A stretch of DNA of 64,000 nt, from assembly GCF_023283985.1 (NCBI RefSeq), contig NZ_JAKIKU010000006.1, forward strand, positions 62,001-126,000, given 5' to 3'. The notes beneath the pieces were generated by a model. That model saw only the letters and a program-made list of their open reading frames with translations. It was not told where the DNA came from and made no database searches. Origin of the DNA: Shewanella electrodiphila. Its GTDB lineage: Bacteria > Pseudomonadota > Gammaproteobacteria > Enterobacterales > Shewanellaceae. Made by a program: the position numbers and the translations under genes. Positions 47,206 to 56,331 of this stretch are shown piece by piece; within the stretch, counting starts at the first letter, position 1; each line of letters begins with the position of its first letter.

Positions 47206-48216
47206 ATGCCATTACTTGATATCAGAAACCTCACCATTGAGCTGGATACTCCACAAGGCACAGTCAAAGTGCTTGAAAAAGTCAGCTTAACCATTAACCC
47301 GGGTGAAGTGCATGGGCTGGTCGGTGAATCAGGTTCTGGCCGCAGTTTATTAGCGAAAGCGGTACTCGGTGTTTTAGGGCCAAACTGGAATATCATCGCA
47401 GACCGTATGATGTGGGATGGGCAAAACCTACTTGAAATGACATCTAAACAGCGCCGAAACTTAATGGGCACTGATATGACGATGATATTTCAAGACCCTT
47501 CAGGCAGTTTAGACCCGGTTAAAACCATCGGCAGTCAGCTAATAGAGTCTTTAACGCCAAATAAAGCGGTGCCTTTTTGGCGTCGTTCTAAAGATACCCA
47601 TTTAACCGCTCAAAAATGGCTTCATAAAGTAGGGATTAAAAAACCTAAAGCCATTATGAAAAGCTACCCTTGGGAACTCACTGAAGGCGAGTGCCAAAAA
47701 GTCATGATTGCTATGGCTGTTGCAAACCATCCAAGACTATTAATTGCCGATGAACCTACTAATTCCATGGAACTGAGTACTCAAGCGCAAATTTTTCGGT
47801 TACTGTCACAACTCAATCAATTGCAAAACGTGTCTATTTTACTTGTGAGTCATGAATTAGAAACCTTGGTTAAATGGTGTGATCGCATCAGTATTTTATA
47901 TAGCGGTCAAATTATGGAATCAGGCCCAGTTTCGGAGCTACTGACAAAACCTTATCACCCTTATACCAAGGCCCTGTTTAAAAACTTACCTGAACACACA
48001 GGTAAAATGCGCCATAAATCCTATTTGCCTTCTTTGCAGGGTTCGTCGCCATCATTGCAACATTTACCAGCGGGTTGTCGCTTAGGCCCTCGTTGTCCTG
48101 ATGCGCAAAGAGAATGTGTTATTCAGCCCAATTTAGCCCATGAAAAAGATCGCTATTTTGCTTGCCACTTCCCATATAACAATGAGATAGAAGATGACGA
48201 CGACGCCATTACTTAA
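47206..48216 (+). CDS. sapD: ABC transporter ATP-binding protein SapD (altered Walker A)
   Basis: 336 residues. The overall match to SapD is close: MPLLDIRNLTIE start, LTEGECQKVMIA in place of LSGGQ, ADEPTNSME Walker B, VSHELE, and the C-terminal oligopeptide-type CRLGPRCPDAQREC region. The odd feature is Walker A, GESGSGRS, with Arg46 where the invariant Lys is expected (codon CGC). In family members I remember it is GSGKS. A degenerate ATPase half-site, or a lineage-specific change, would explain it. Overlaps sapF by 23 bases. Confidence 0.92.
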   Translation: MPLLDIRNLTIELDTPQGTVKVLEKVSLTINPGEVHGLVGESGSGRSLLAKAVLGVLGPNWNIIADRMMWDGQNLLEMTSKQRRNLMGTDMTMIFQDPSGSLDPVKTIGSQLIESLTPNKAVPFWRRSKDTHLTAQKWLHKVGIKKPKAIMKSYPWELTEGECQKVMIAMAVANHPRLLIADEPTNSMELSTQAQIFRLLSQLNQLQNVSILLVSHELETLVKWCDRISILYSGQIMESGPVSELLTKPYHPYTKALFKNLPEHTGKMRHKSYLPSLQGSSPSLQHLPAGCRLGPRCPDAQRECVIQPNLAHEKDRYFACHFPYNNEIEDDDDAIT

Positions 48217-48982
48217 TGTCACTGAGCTCAGCAAGCGATACTTTATTGGTTATAAGCGTTTTAAAGCGCAGTATAATCAAGCGCTTTCAACTGTATCTTT
48301 TGAGCTTGAACGAGGCCAAACCTTAGCTATTGTTGGCCAAGTAAGTTCAGGAAAAAGTACCTTGGCAAGAATTCTAGTTGGTGCAGAGTCTCGTTCTACT
48401 GGTACGATCGAATATGAAGGCGAAGAGCTAGAAGCGCGTAATTTAAAGCAACGCTGTCATTTAATTCGTATGATTTTCCAAGACCCTAACACCTCCCTCA
48501 ATCCACGATTGACCATTGGTGCATTACTTGAAGAACCTTTACGCTTTAATACCGATATGACAAGTGCTGAACGAAAAGCACAAGTGACTGATATCCTACG
48601 TAAAGTGGGCTTACTTCCAGAACATGCCAGCTTTTATCCGCATATGATATCGGAAGGACAAAAACAACGTGTCGCTGTGGGACGCGCTTTAATGTTAAAC
48701 CCCAAGATTATTATTGCTGATGAAGCGCTAACATCACTAGATTTATCAGTACGGTCGCAAATTTTAAATTTATTGCTCAAATTACAAAAAGAAATGGGCT
48801 TATCTTATATTTTTGTGACTCACAATTTAAATGTGGTCAGACACTTCAGTGACAAAGTTATGGTGCTTAAAAAAGGGGTCATGGTTGAGAAAAACACCAC
48901 TGAAGAGCTGTTCGAAAATCCACAACATGAATACACTCGCAGATTAATTGCAGAGCAAACTCAGCTCTCTGCAAAACGCTAA
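48194..48982 (+). CDS. sapF: ABC transporter ATP-binding protein SapF
   Basis: 262 residues. Seen: Walker A as VGQVSSGKST (Lys kept, but Ser replaces the usual second Gly), Q-loop IFQDPNTSLNPR, signature ISEGQKQRVAVGRAL, Walker B IIADEALTSLD and H-loop VTHN. Pairs with SapD. Last gene of the sap operon. An imperfect inverted repeat lies at 49003-49036. Confidence 0.93.
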   Translation: MTTTPLLNVTELSKRYFIGYKRFKAQYNQALSTVSFELERGQTLAIVGQVSSGKSTLARILVGAESRSTGTIEYEGEELEARNLKQRCHLIRMIFQDPNTSLNPRLTIGALLEEPLRFNTDMTSAERKAQVTDILRKVGLLPEHASFYPHMISEGQKQRVAVGRALMLNPKIIIADEALTSLDLSVRSQILNLLLKLQKEMGLSYIFVTHNLNVVRHFSDKVMVLKKGVMVEKNTTEELFENPQHEYTRRLIAEQTQLSAKR

Positions 48983-49002
48983 ACTGCTCCAACCACTGAG
49001 TT

Positions 49003-49036
49003 AAATGGCCATTTTTAACAAAAATGAGTGCCATTT
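49003..49036 (+). terminator. hairpin after sapF
   Basis: Outer arms AAATGGC/GCCATTT and inner arms ATTTTT/AAAAAT form a long AT-rich stem without a following T-run. A weak terminator at best. Confidence 0.4.
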
Positions 49037-49087
49037 CGGCGGCTAACTATTTATCCTAGGGCCATTGTTAAAGGAAGAAACGAAATT

Positions 49088-50290
49088 ATGATTATTAAAC
49101 CAAAGACACGTGGCTTTATTTGTACCACTACGCATCCAGTTGGCTGTGAAGCTAACGTAAAAGAACAAATTGAATTAACTAAAGCGAAAGGCAAAATTGC
49201 TAATGGCCCTAAAAAGGTCCTTGTAGTGGGTTCTTCAAGTGGTTATGGCTTATCTTCGCGCATCGCATCTGCGTTTGGTAGCGATGCTGCCACTATTGGT
49301 GTTTTCTTCGAAAAACCAAGCACTGAAACTAAGCCTGGTACTGCGGGTTGGTATAACTCAGCTTATTTTGACAAGTTTGCTAAAGCTGAAGGCTTATATT
49401 CTAAAAGTATTAACTGTGACGCCTTTAGCCATGAAGCTAAGCAAAAAGTGATTGAGTTGATTAAGGAAGACCTTGGTCAAATCGATATGGTAGTTTACTC
49501 ACTAGCATCACCTGTTCGTAAACTGCCTGATACGGGTGAAGTTATCCGCTCAAGTCTTAAGCCAATCGGCGAGACTTACACTGCGACAGCTGTAGATACT
49601 AATAAAAACACTATCATCGAAACATCAGTTGAGCCTGCAAGTGAGCAAGAAATTGCTGACACAGTCACTGTAATGGGCGGTGAAGATTGGGAATTATGGA
49701 TGAGCGCCTTAAGTGAAGCTGGCGTATTAACCGACAACTGTAAAACAGTCGCTTATAGCTACATTGGAACTGAAATCACTTGGCCGATCTACTGGCACGG
49801 TGCGCTTGGTAAAGCCAAAATGGATTTAGACCGTGCAGCACATGTATTAAACACTAAGTTATCAGCAACCGGCGGTTCAGCTAATGTTGCAGTGCTTAAG
49901 AGTGTGGTAACGCAAGCCAGTTCTGCTATTCCTGTTATGCCACTGTATATTGCAATGGTGTTCAAGAAAATGCGTGAAGAAGGTGTTCATGAAGGTTGTA
50001 TGGACCAAATTTACCGCATGTTCAGCGAGCGTTTATTCCGTGAAGATGGAACAGCTGCAGAAACTGATGCTGATAACCGCTTACGTTTAGATGACTGGGA
50101 GTTACGTGAAGAAATTCAGAAGCATTGCCGTGAGCTTTGGGCTGAAGTGACCACTGAAAATTTAGCTGAATTGACCGATTACAATGAATACAAAGAAGAG
50201 TTCTTAAAACTGTTTGGATTCGGTATTGACGGCATTGATTATGAAGCGGACGTTAACCCTAACGTGACGTTTGATGTTGTAAGTTTATAA
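49088..50290 (+). CDS. fabV: enoyl-[acyl-carrier-protein] reductase FabV
   Basis: 400 residues from the [13 protein letters not shown], with AAGGAAG about 11 bases upstream; that is the register in which FabV proteins begin. NADH site [13 protein letters not shown] (48-60) and the FabV-type Tyr-x8-Lys catalytic pair, Tyr235 and Lys244 in [14 protein letters not shown]. Last reduction step of fatty-acid elongation; FabV enzymes are less sensitive to triclosan than FabI. Single gene with its own terminator. Confidence 0.97.
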   Translation: MIIKPKTRGFICTTTHPVGCEANVKEQIELTKAKGKIANGPKKVLVVGSSSGYGLSSRIASAFGSDAATIGVFFEKPSTETKPGTAGWYNSAYFDKFAKAEGLYSKSINCDAFSHEAKQKVIELIKEDLGQIDMVVYSLASPVRKLPDTGEVIRSSLKPIGETYTATAVDTNKNTIIETSVEPASEQEIADTVTVMGGEDWELWMSALSEAGVLTDNCKTVAYSYIGTEITWPIYWHGALGKAKMDLDRAAHVLNTKLSATGGSANVAVLKSVVTQASSAIPVMPLYIAMVFKKMREEGVHEGCMDQIYRMFSERLFREDGTAAETDADNRLRLDDWELREEIQKHCRELWAEVTTENLAELTDYNEYKEEFLKLFGFGIDGIDYEADVNPNVTFDVVSL

Positions 50291-50315
50291 GAAGAAACTA
50301 ATAACATATCAATTA

Positions 50316-50343
50316 AAACCAAGTCTGATGACTTGGTTTTTTT
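50316..50343 (+). terminator. terminator after fabV
   Basis: Perfect arms AACCAAGTC and GACTTGGTT around TGAT, followed by TTTTTT. Confidence 0.9.
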
Positions 50344-50524
50344 ATGTCTGTAGTTCTTATTAACGCCAAGCATGAGATTAAATATTTTCAACCTCCCTCT
50401 TCAAAACTCCCCCTTACTAATCAGTGTTAGCAGAGTGAAACTCTAAATTTAATAAAATTATTATTTAACGATGTAATGGGTATCAAACTAAAAATGAGTT
50501 GAAATCTATTGCGATGAACAAACA

Positions 50525-50557
50525 ATAAAAAGGCCAAGTAGAAGATACTTGGCCTTT
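50525..50557 (-). terminator. terminator after the flavocytochrome c gene
   Basis: Arms AAGGCCAAGTA and TACTTGGCCTT around a five-base loop, with TTTATTG after it on the minus strand. Confidence 0.85.
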
Positions 50558-50593
50558 GTGGGGATATTAGTGATGATGAATTTTAATTACAGC

Positions 50594-52366
50594 TTATTTC
50601 TTTAAAGCATGTTTCGCTGCATTTTCGCCAGCTTTACGGCCAAATACAACCGTTTCAGCAATCGCGTTACCGCCTAAACGGTTATGTCCATGTAAACCAC
50701 CAGTCACTTCACCAGCAGCAAACAGACCATCCATTTTCCAGCTTTGAAGGTTTAACACGTTAGCATCAGTATCGACTGCAACACCACCCATAGTGTGATG
50801 AATACCAGGTGCAACTTTAACTGCGTAGAATGGCGGTTTGCTTAAGTTAAGTGGCATATCATCACGACCGAATGCATCATCTTTACCCGCTGCTTGATAC
50901 TTGTTGTAATCAACCGCAGTTTTAGGTAAATCGCTCATGCCAGTGATTTTAGCTAACTCTTCAATAGTATTTGCCTTACTTAGCATGCCTAAATGCTCGT
51001 AACCACGTACCATTTTCTTCTTCTCAACTAACTGCTCGTCAAAGACTAACCAAGCATATTGATCTTTTTGCTTAAGGATGGCATCTGAAGCACGGTCACG
51101 AGTGGTTAATTCACTAATGAAACGCTGACCATCCGTGTTCACCATGATGGCGCCAACACCACGAACGGTTTCAGAGATTAAGATACGGCTATCTTTACCA
51201 ATTGTTGGATGCGCTTGTACCCAATCAATATCAGTCATAGATGCACCAATTTCTTTAGCAAGTAAAACACCGTCACCCGTTGCTGTGACGTTGTTTGAGC
51301 TTGTCATGTCTTTCATTGTTGGGCGGTAATAAGCAACCATCTGCTTATTCATACCATAACCACCTGTCGCAAGTACTACAGAGTCAGCTGCGACCATGTT
51401 GTAACCAGAATGACGACCATGAACAACAACACCAGCTACTGATTTATCATCGTTAAGAACGATTTTTTCAATGCGCGAATTCACTCGAACTGAAATATCA
51501 CGTTCAATTGCTGCCTTGCGTAACGTATCAATAATATGTGGTCCAACTGATGCACCACCTGATGGACGGTGAGTACGTTCAACACGTGCACCACCAGAAC
51601 GTTTTAAGTCGTCCATATTTGCACCTAAAGACTCAAGCCATGCTACTGCGCCAGCTGATTCTTCTGCTAAAATTTGAACAAGCTTAGGATCATTTTTATT
51701 ACGACCGCCTTTCATTGCATCTTCTGCATACCATTCAACACTATCTTCAATGCCTTTGGCTTTTTGCTGCGGTGTGCCTACAGCGTTAATCCCACCAGCA
51801 GCTAACATTGAGTTACCGCCTGTGTATGGTGCTTTTTCAAATAACACCACATTAGCACCCGCCATTTTTGCAGAAATTGCAGCGTTGAAACCAGCAGAAC
51901 CACCACCAACAACGATGACATCAACCGTTTCTACAGGGCCTTTAGCAATGGCTTGTTGAATTTTTTCTTGATTCCAATCACCATCCCACTTTTTCTTCGC
52001 TTTTGAATCAGCAAAAGGCATCTCCATCTCAAAGTTGTGGCAGTTATTACATGTTAGTTCTGGCTTAGCGTGACCTGAGTGACAAGAAGTACAGTTAATT
52101 TCACCTAAATGAGATGCATGAGGGTCAAACTCAAGTTTATCGTTAACTAAGTCAGCGTAACCACCATGGCAATCCTGACACTGTGTGTTCTCATGAGTTT
52201 GGCTATCAGTCATGCTTTTCTTGATATCTTTCATTTTGCCAGTTACGTGACAAGTTTGGCAGTCGCCCATCTCTGCATGGAATGACGCTAAATCATTTTT
52301 TGCAATCGCACTGCCCGAAGTAAGCATCATCACTGCTACTGCCGAAGCCAAATATTTAAGTTTCAT
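50594..52366 (-). CDS. periplasmic tetraheme flavocytochrome c, fumarate-reductase/Ifc3 family
   Basis: 590 residues. Signal peptide (cut near SAIA at about 22); four CxxCH hemes at 36, 63, 92 and 106; FAD domain from about 148 (VDVIVVGGGSAGFNAA). The Fcc3 catalytic set is conserved: His386 (QAHPT), Arg423 (TTRDRAS), His523/524 (HHTMGG) and Arg563 (HNRLGGNAI). Two Met that line the fumarate pocket in Fcc3, as I recall, are changed: the MM pair to Arg256-Ser257, and the Met before TE to Leu396. So it reduces a fumarate-like acceptor, perhaps not fumarate. Divergent porin-LysR-DUF819 genes mirror the ifcA/ifcO/ifcR/ifcP cluster described in Shewanella frigidimarina. Confidence 0.88.
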   Translation of the reverse strand: MKLKYLASAVAVMMLTSGSAIAKNDLASFHAEMGDCQTCHVTGKMKDIKKSMTDSQTHENTQCQDCHGGYADLVNDKLEFDPHASHLGEINCTSCHSGHAKPELTCNNCHNFEMEMPFADSKAKKKWDGDWNQEKIQQAIAKGPVETVDVIVVGGGSAGFNAAISAKMAGANVVLFEKAPYTGGNSMLAAGGINAVGTPQQKAKGIEDSVEWYAEDAMKGGRNKNDPKLVQILAEESAGAVAWLESLGANMDDLKRSGGARVERTHRPSGGASVGPHIIDTLRKAAIERDISVRVNSRIEKIVLNDDKSVAGVVVHGRHSGYNMVAADSVVLATGGYGMNKQMVAYYRPTMKDMTSSNNVTATGDGVLLAKEIGASMTDIDWVQAHPTIGKDSRILISETVRGVGAIMVNTDGQRFISELTTRDRASDAILKQKDQYAWLVFDEQLVEKKKMVRGYEHLGMLSKANTIEELAKITGMSDLPKTAVDYNKYQAAGKDDAFGRDDMPLNLSKPPFYAVKVAPGIHHTMGGVAVDTDANVLNLQSWKMDGLFAAGEVTGGLHGHNRLGGNAIAETVVFGRKAGENAAKHALKK

Positions 52367-52745
52367 GTGTTCGATCCTTTATGTGTGTTTTTTATGTCTC
52401 TTTGTTGAGAGCAAGATTACTCATTAAGGAGTATCAAAACTTAGACCTTTGTCATATTTAAGCTTCAGTTAAGTTTTAGTGAAAACCTATTCAATTTTCC
52501 TTAATCAGCAACATAAAACAAACACCTGTGACTCATGTTCATTTTATCAATAACCAAAATCACTACGATGTGAACCATCAAATCTTGTTACCTATTTAGA
52601 TAGATAAACAATGACTCTACATAAATTTGTAACCTAGTTCATTAATGATGAAACCATTTAAAAAAGTGGCACATTAACCTAGTTAAGATTTTTATATTAA
52701 TAATAAACAAGATAAAAATTCACTATTAAAACAATGGGATTGAAC
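52367..52745. other. divergent promoter region of flavocytochrome c and porin genes
   Basis: 379 bp, strongly AT-rich. It must contain both promoters and probably the LysR binding site, and shows a TCAC-N6-GTGA inverted repeat (in TCACTACGATGTGA, near 52560-52573), but no clear CRP or FNR box was found. Confidence 0.5.
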
Positions 52746-53810
52746 ATGAAAAAATCACTACTATCGCTATCAGTTATAGCACTGCTTTCTGCAAACTCTT
52801 ATTCAGCACTTGCCGATTCACCGCAGTTTTATGGCCGTTTAGAAATGGCTGTCACCAATTCAGATAACGGTACGACAACTCAAAATGGTAAGTCAGGAAC
52901 GGTATTGGAGAATAACTTCTCACGACTTGGTGTACGTGGCAGTGAAACAATTGCTAACGATATTGAGTTACTTTATCGCGTTGAAGTTCAGGTCAACTCA
53001 GCAACAAATGAAGGCAACGATGACGTATTCAAAGCAAGAAATACCTATTTAGGTTTAAAAACAAATCTAGGTACGGTGTTGGTGGGACGTAATGACACAG
53101 TGATGAAAACATCAAAAGGGACTGCTGAAGCGTTTGCTTTAACCAATGCAGCATACAACCGTATGATAGCTGGTCAAGTTCGTAAAGCTGACGGTATTAC
53201 GTATTACTCGCCAAAAATCGCTGATTTAATTACTTTCAACGCCACTTATTTAATGGATGATAACTACGCAGAATATGATGACAACGGTGAGCGCAGCGAT
53301 TATGACGAACAGCAGTATGCTGTCAGTATTATTGCTGGTGATAAAAAGTTAAAAAAACAACCTTATTACCTAGCTGCAGCCTATAACACTATCGGTGGGG
53401 TCGATGCTTATCGCGGTGTGGCTCAAGTTAAGTTCGGCAACTTAAAATTAGGTGGTTTATTCCAAAACACTGAAAGCCAAGAATACAGCTATAAAGAAGG
53501 TAATTCATACTTCTTGAGTGCAGTTTATAATTTAAATGGCGTTAATTTAAAAGCTGAAATAGGTAAAGATGAGGCTGGTTTTGGTAAGTATTTCAAAAAT
53601 AGCGCAATGTCTTCAAGTGACTATAAGCAAGCAACAGATGTTGATATTAACTCTTTAGTAATCGGCGCAGATTACCGTCTTTCAAAATCAACGATGGTAT
53701 TCGCTCATTACGCCAAATACGAAGGTGAATATAGAGTCGAAAACGCTGGCCCTGTTATCGATTTAGATGAAGATAATATCTTTAGTGTTGGTGTTCGTTA
53801 CGACTTCTAA
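52746..53810 (+). CDS. outer-membrane porin (IfcO-like)
   Basis: 354 residues from the ATG MKKSLLSLS (GGGA a few bases upstream; the ATG four codons earlier is also possible). Signal peptide cut near SALA-D (about 24), then a beta-barrel pattern: QFYGRLEMAVT first strand, SRLGVRGSETI, TNLGTVLVGRND, and a C-terminal strand ending in Phe (FSVGVRYDF). General Gram-negative porin fold. Divergent from the flavocytochrome gene, so likely supplies its substrate to the periplasm. Confidence 0.87.
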   Translation: MKKSLLSLSVIALLSANSYSALADSPQFYGRLEMAVTNSDNGTTTQNGKSGTVLENNFSRLGVRGSETIANDIELLYRVEVQVNSATNEGNDDVFKARNTYLGLKTNLGTVLVGRNDTVMKTSKGTAEAFALTNAAYNRMIAGQVRKADGITYYSPKIADLITFNATYLMDDNYAEYDDNGERSDYDEQQYAVSIIAGDKKLKKQPYYLAAAYNTIGGVDAYRGVAQVKFGNLKLGGLFQNTESQEYSYKEGNSYFLSAVYNLNGVNLKAEIGKDEAGFGKYFKNSAMSSSDYKQATDVDINSLVIGADYRLSKSTMVFAHYAKYEGEYRVENAGPVIDLDEDNIFSVGVRYDF

Positions 53811-53818
53811 AAAGATTA

Positions 53819-53855
53819 GGATGTAAGGTTATTTCTCTTTAATAGCCTTACATCC
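53819..53855 (+). terminator. hairpin after the porin gene
   Basis: GGATGTAAGG and CCTTACATCC arms extended by a TTATT/AATAG pairing; no good T-run follows, so read-through into the LysR gene is likely. Confidence 0.5.
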
Positions 53856-53986
53856 ACTTGCAAGGTTACACTTTTACTAAAAATATGAACAAGGTTACAA
53901 AAAAAGGAAGTTAAATAATGATTTTAACGTTGTTTATTCATATTTCGCTATAATCCCAAACATCATTAAAAAACCTTTGTTTCATT

Positions 53987-54862
53987 ATGAAAATCACCCT
54001 TAAACAACTTACTATTTTTAAAGCTATACATGATAACGGACAGATCTCAAAAGCTGCGCAGCAGCTTCATATGTCTGTTCCAGCTGTCAGTATGGCGCTA
54101 AAAGAGTTGGAAGGTTCTTTAGGCACACGCTTATTTGAACGAAGCAGCAATGGGTTAACCACCAATGATAATGGCGAAGTTATTCTCCCTTATGCCAATG
54201 AGATGTTGTCTAAAGGGACTCAGCTTGAACAAATGTTTGCAGAGCGAAATGCGGTTGGCGGTACGATAAAGATTGGTAGTAGTAAAACAGCAGGTAATTA
54301 TATTTTATCGCGTAAGATCCCCCAGTTTAAAAAATCCCACCCACTGGTAGATATCAAGTTAGTCATTAATAATAGCCTGACAATTGAAAAGATGGTCTCA
54401 GAAAAAGAGCTGGATTTGGGTTTTGTTGATGCAAAACCAGGGCTGAACAACCTTAAGTATGAGCAATGGATTAAAGATAAGATTTGCCTTGTCACCAGTT
54501 GCGATAACCCGATACTAGAACAAACGATTACCGCTGAGTTATTGTCTGAACAATTATGGGTGCTGGATTCTACCATGTCAGTTTCAAGGCTCAGAAATAC
54601 CCAATTATTACGCAGTGCTAAAATCAACATCAATAATGAATTATCGATGAATACCATGGGCGCAATTAAACGTGCCATAGGTACAGGCATTGGCGTTAGT
54701 GTTCTGCCATATCTTGCAGTAAAAGAAGAAATTCGTCGTGGTGAGATAGTTGAATTAGAATTAGCAGGCTGGGATTTTCAACGTAAATATTGGTCAATTA
54801 GCCGAAATGACGAAGCTTTATCGCCATTATTAGAAGAGTTCATTCGTTTTTGTAACGCATAA
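53987..54862 (+). CDS. LysR-family transcriptional regulator (IfcR-like)
   Basis: 291 residues: winged helix-turn-helix (about 3-62, GQISKAAQQLHMSVPAVSMALKELE) and a PBP2-type effector domain. Between the porin and DUF819 genes and opposite the flavocytochrome, so it probably controls this set in answer to the substrate or the metal-reduction state. Followed at 36 bp by the DUF819 gene. Confidence 0.88.
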   Translation: MKITLKQLTIFKAIHDNGQISKAAQQLHMSVPAVSMALKELEGSLGTRLFERSSNGLTTNDNGEVILPYANEMLSKGTQLEQMFAERNAVGGTIKIGSSKTAGNYILSRKIPQFKKSHPLVDIKLVINNSLTIEKMVSEKELDLGFVDAKPGLNNLKYEQWIKDKICLVTSCDNPILEQTITAELLSEQLWVLDSTMSVSRLRNTQLLRSAKININNELSMNTMGAIKRAIGTGIGVSVLPYLAVKEEIRRGEIVELELAGWDFQRKYWSISRNDEALSPLLEEFIRFCNA

Positions 54863-54898
54863 TGCGTCACTTAACACTGTAAGGTAGCCAAAGCGTTT

Positions 54899-56131
54899 AT
54901 GATCAACCAAGATCCTGTCATATTTGGCTTACTCACCACCATCATTGGTTTAGTTTTTTATACTAGCCAGTCCTCTCATCCAGTGTGGAAACAGGTTTAC
55001 CGCTTCGTCCCTGTCATGGTGATGTGCTACGTACTCCCTTCTTTACTTAATACCTTCAATATTGTCGATGCCAGTCAAAGTGAATTAAATACGATTACAT
55101 CCAAATTTTTAATGCCAGCTTGCTTAACCCTATTAATTATTAGTGTCGATATAAAATCAATGCTGTTACTGGGGCCCAAAATAATCATTTTATTTCTATT
55201 AGGCAGTTTTGGGGTGATCATTGGCGGCCCATTAACCTTACTGTTGTTTGCAAAAATAGCACCTGAGACGATAAGTTGGGTTGGCGCTGATGCGGCTTGG
55301 AAAGGAATGGCAACCTTAGCGGCTAATTGGGTCGGAGGCACCGCGAACCAAATCGCTATGAAAGAGATTTATCAGGTCGAAGAAAGCCTTTTTGCGATTA
55401 TGATTTCTGTCAATGTCATATACTCGGCTATTTGGATGTCATTCCTACTGATTTGCGCTAATAACGCAAACTTCATTGATAAGAAAATAGGCGCTGATGC
55501 CAGCCAGTTTAAAAAACTCATTGAAGTGACCGACAGAGGCATATCAAACCAACAAGGTTTACCCACACTGAAGAGTTACATGTTGATGTTCAGCGTTGCC
55601 TTTGGCGTTACTGGTTTTGCTCACTTCGGCGCTGACATCATCGCGCCTTTTTTTGCCGAAAATTACCCCCAAACTGAAAAATATAGCTTAACCTCAACGT
55701 TCTTCTGGATTGTTATCATTGTCACCACAACCAGTATTGTCCTATCCAATACCAAAATACGGGAACTTGAATCAGTAGGTGCTTCTAAAGTATCAACAGT
55801 AATGTTGTATTGCTTAATTGCAAATATGGGTCTGCAGATGGATCTGTCTATGGTTGATGATTTTCCTATCTATTTTGCTATCGGATTTGTCTGGCTTTCT
55901 ATTCATGTCATCGTGGTGATTGTAACAGGATTGCTGATGAAGGCACCTGTCGCTTATATGGCTTTAGCCAGTCAATGTTGTATTGGCGGAGCGGCATCAT
56001 CACCAGTCGTAGCAATGGCATTTCACCGCTCACTGGCCCCTGTGGCAATTTTGTTTTCGGTATTTGGCTATGCTTGGGCAACATACATGGCTTGGATATG
56101 CGCAGAATTGATGAGAATGACAGCTCAATAG
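54899..56131 (+). CDS. DUF819 family membrane protein (IfcP-like permease)
   Basis: 410 residues with about ten to twelve hydrophobic segments, arranged as two similar halves. Seen: WKGMATLAANWVGGTANQIAMKE and, in the second half, SQCCIGGAASSPVVAMAFH, a repeat of the Gly-rich re-entrant motif that resembles anion or carboxylate carriers. The DUF819/YjcL substrate is not established. Its place 36 bp after the LysR gene suggests it moves the acceptor or product across the inner membrane. Confidence 0.85.
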   Translation: MINQDPVIFGLLTTIIGLVFYTSQSSHPVWKQVYRFVPVMVMCYVLPSLLNTFNIVDASQSELNTITSKFLMPACLTLLIISVDIKSMLLLGPKIIILFLLGSFGVIIGGPLTLLLFAKIAPETISWVGADAAWKGMATLAANWVGGTANQIAMKEIYQVEESLFAIMISVNVIYSAIWMSFLLICANNANFIDKKIGADASQFKKLIEVTDRGISNQQGLPTLKSYMLMFSVAFGVTGFAHFGADIIAPFFAENYPQTEKYSLTSTFFWIVIIVTTTSIVLSNTKIRELESVGASKVSTVMLYCLIANMGLQMDLSMVDDFPIYFAIGFVWLSIHVIVVIVTGLLMKAPVAYMALASQCCIGGAASSPVVAMAFHRSLAPVAILFSVFGYAWATYMAWICAELMRMTAQ

Positions 56132-56142
56132 CTGTCATTTAA
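56116..56142 (+). terminator. hairpin overlapping the stop of the DUF819 gene
   Basis: Arms AATGACAGCT and AGCTGTCATT around CAAT, ending TTTAAAG; the stop codon is inside the hairpin. Probable terminator with a weak U-tract. Confidence 0.5.
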
Positions 56143-56225
56143 AGTTGAGTCTAAAGGTTACGTAACGCTGTTACAATTACGCTACCTCCGCTGCCTTAAT
56201 TATTAGCTCTAAATACCTTTTTTAA

Positions 56226-56277
56226 GCGCTAGTTTTGTAAACGCTTGTTTTGTAGTACCTGTTTTTGTAAGCGCCTG
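56226..56277. repeat. 15-base imperfect tandem repeat, about 3.5 copies
   Basis: Units GCGCTAGTTTTGTAA, ACGCTTGTTTTGTAG, TACCTGTTTTTGTAA and partial GCGCCTG. Lies between the DUF819 gene and the AraC/GyrI gene. Confidence 0.75.
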
Positions 56278-56331
56278 AATGAGCGACGATTCGAGATTTA
56301 AAGACTTCATTTTAATCGATAAAGACAATAG

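Larger units (their letters stand above)
50291..50593. other. intergenic region between convergent fabV and the flavocytochrome gene
   Basis: 303 bp with one terminator for each neighbour (50316-50343 and 50525-50557). The middle is AT-rich and shows no further structure or small gene. Confidence 0.7.

Noticed and set aside
52527..52542. Possible CRP site TGTGACTCATGTTCAT ahead of the porin gene
   Set aside because: Only the left half fits the consensus; the right half matches at one of five positions.
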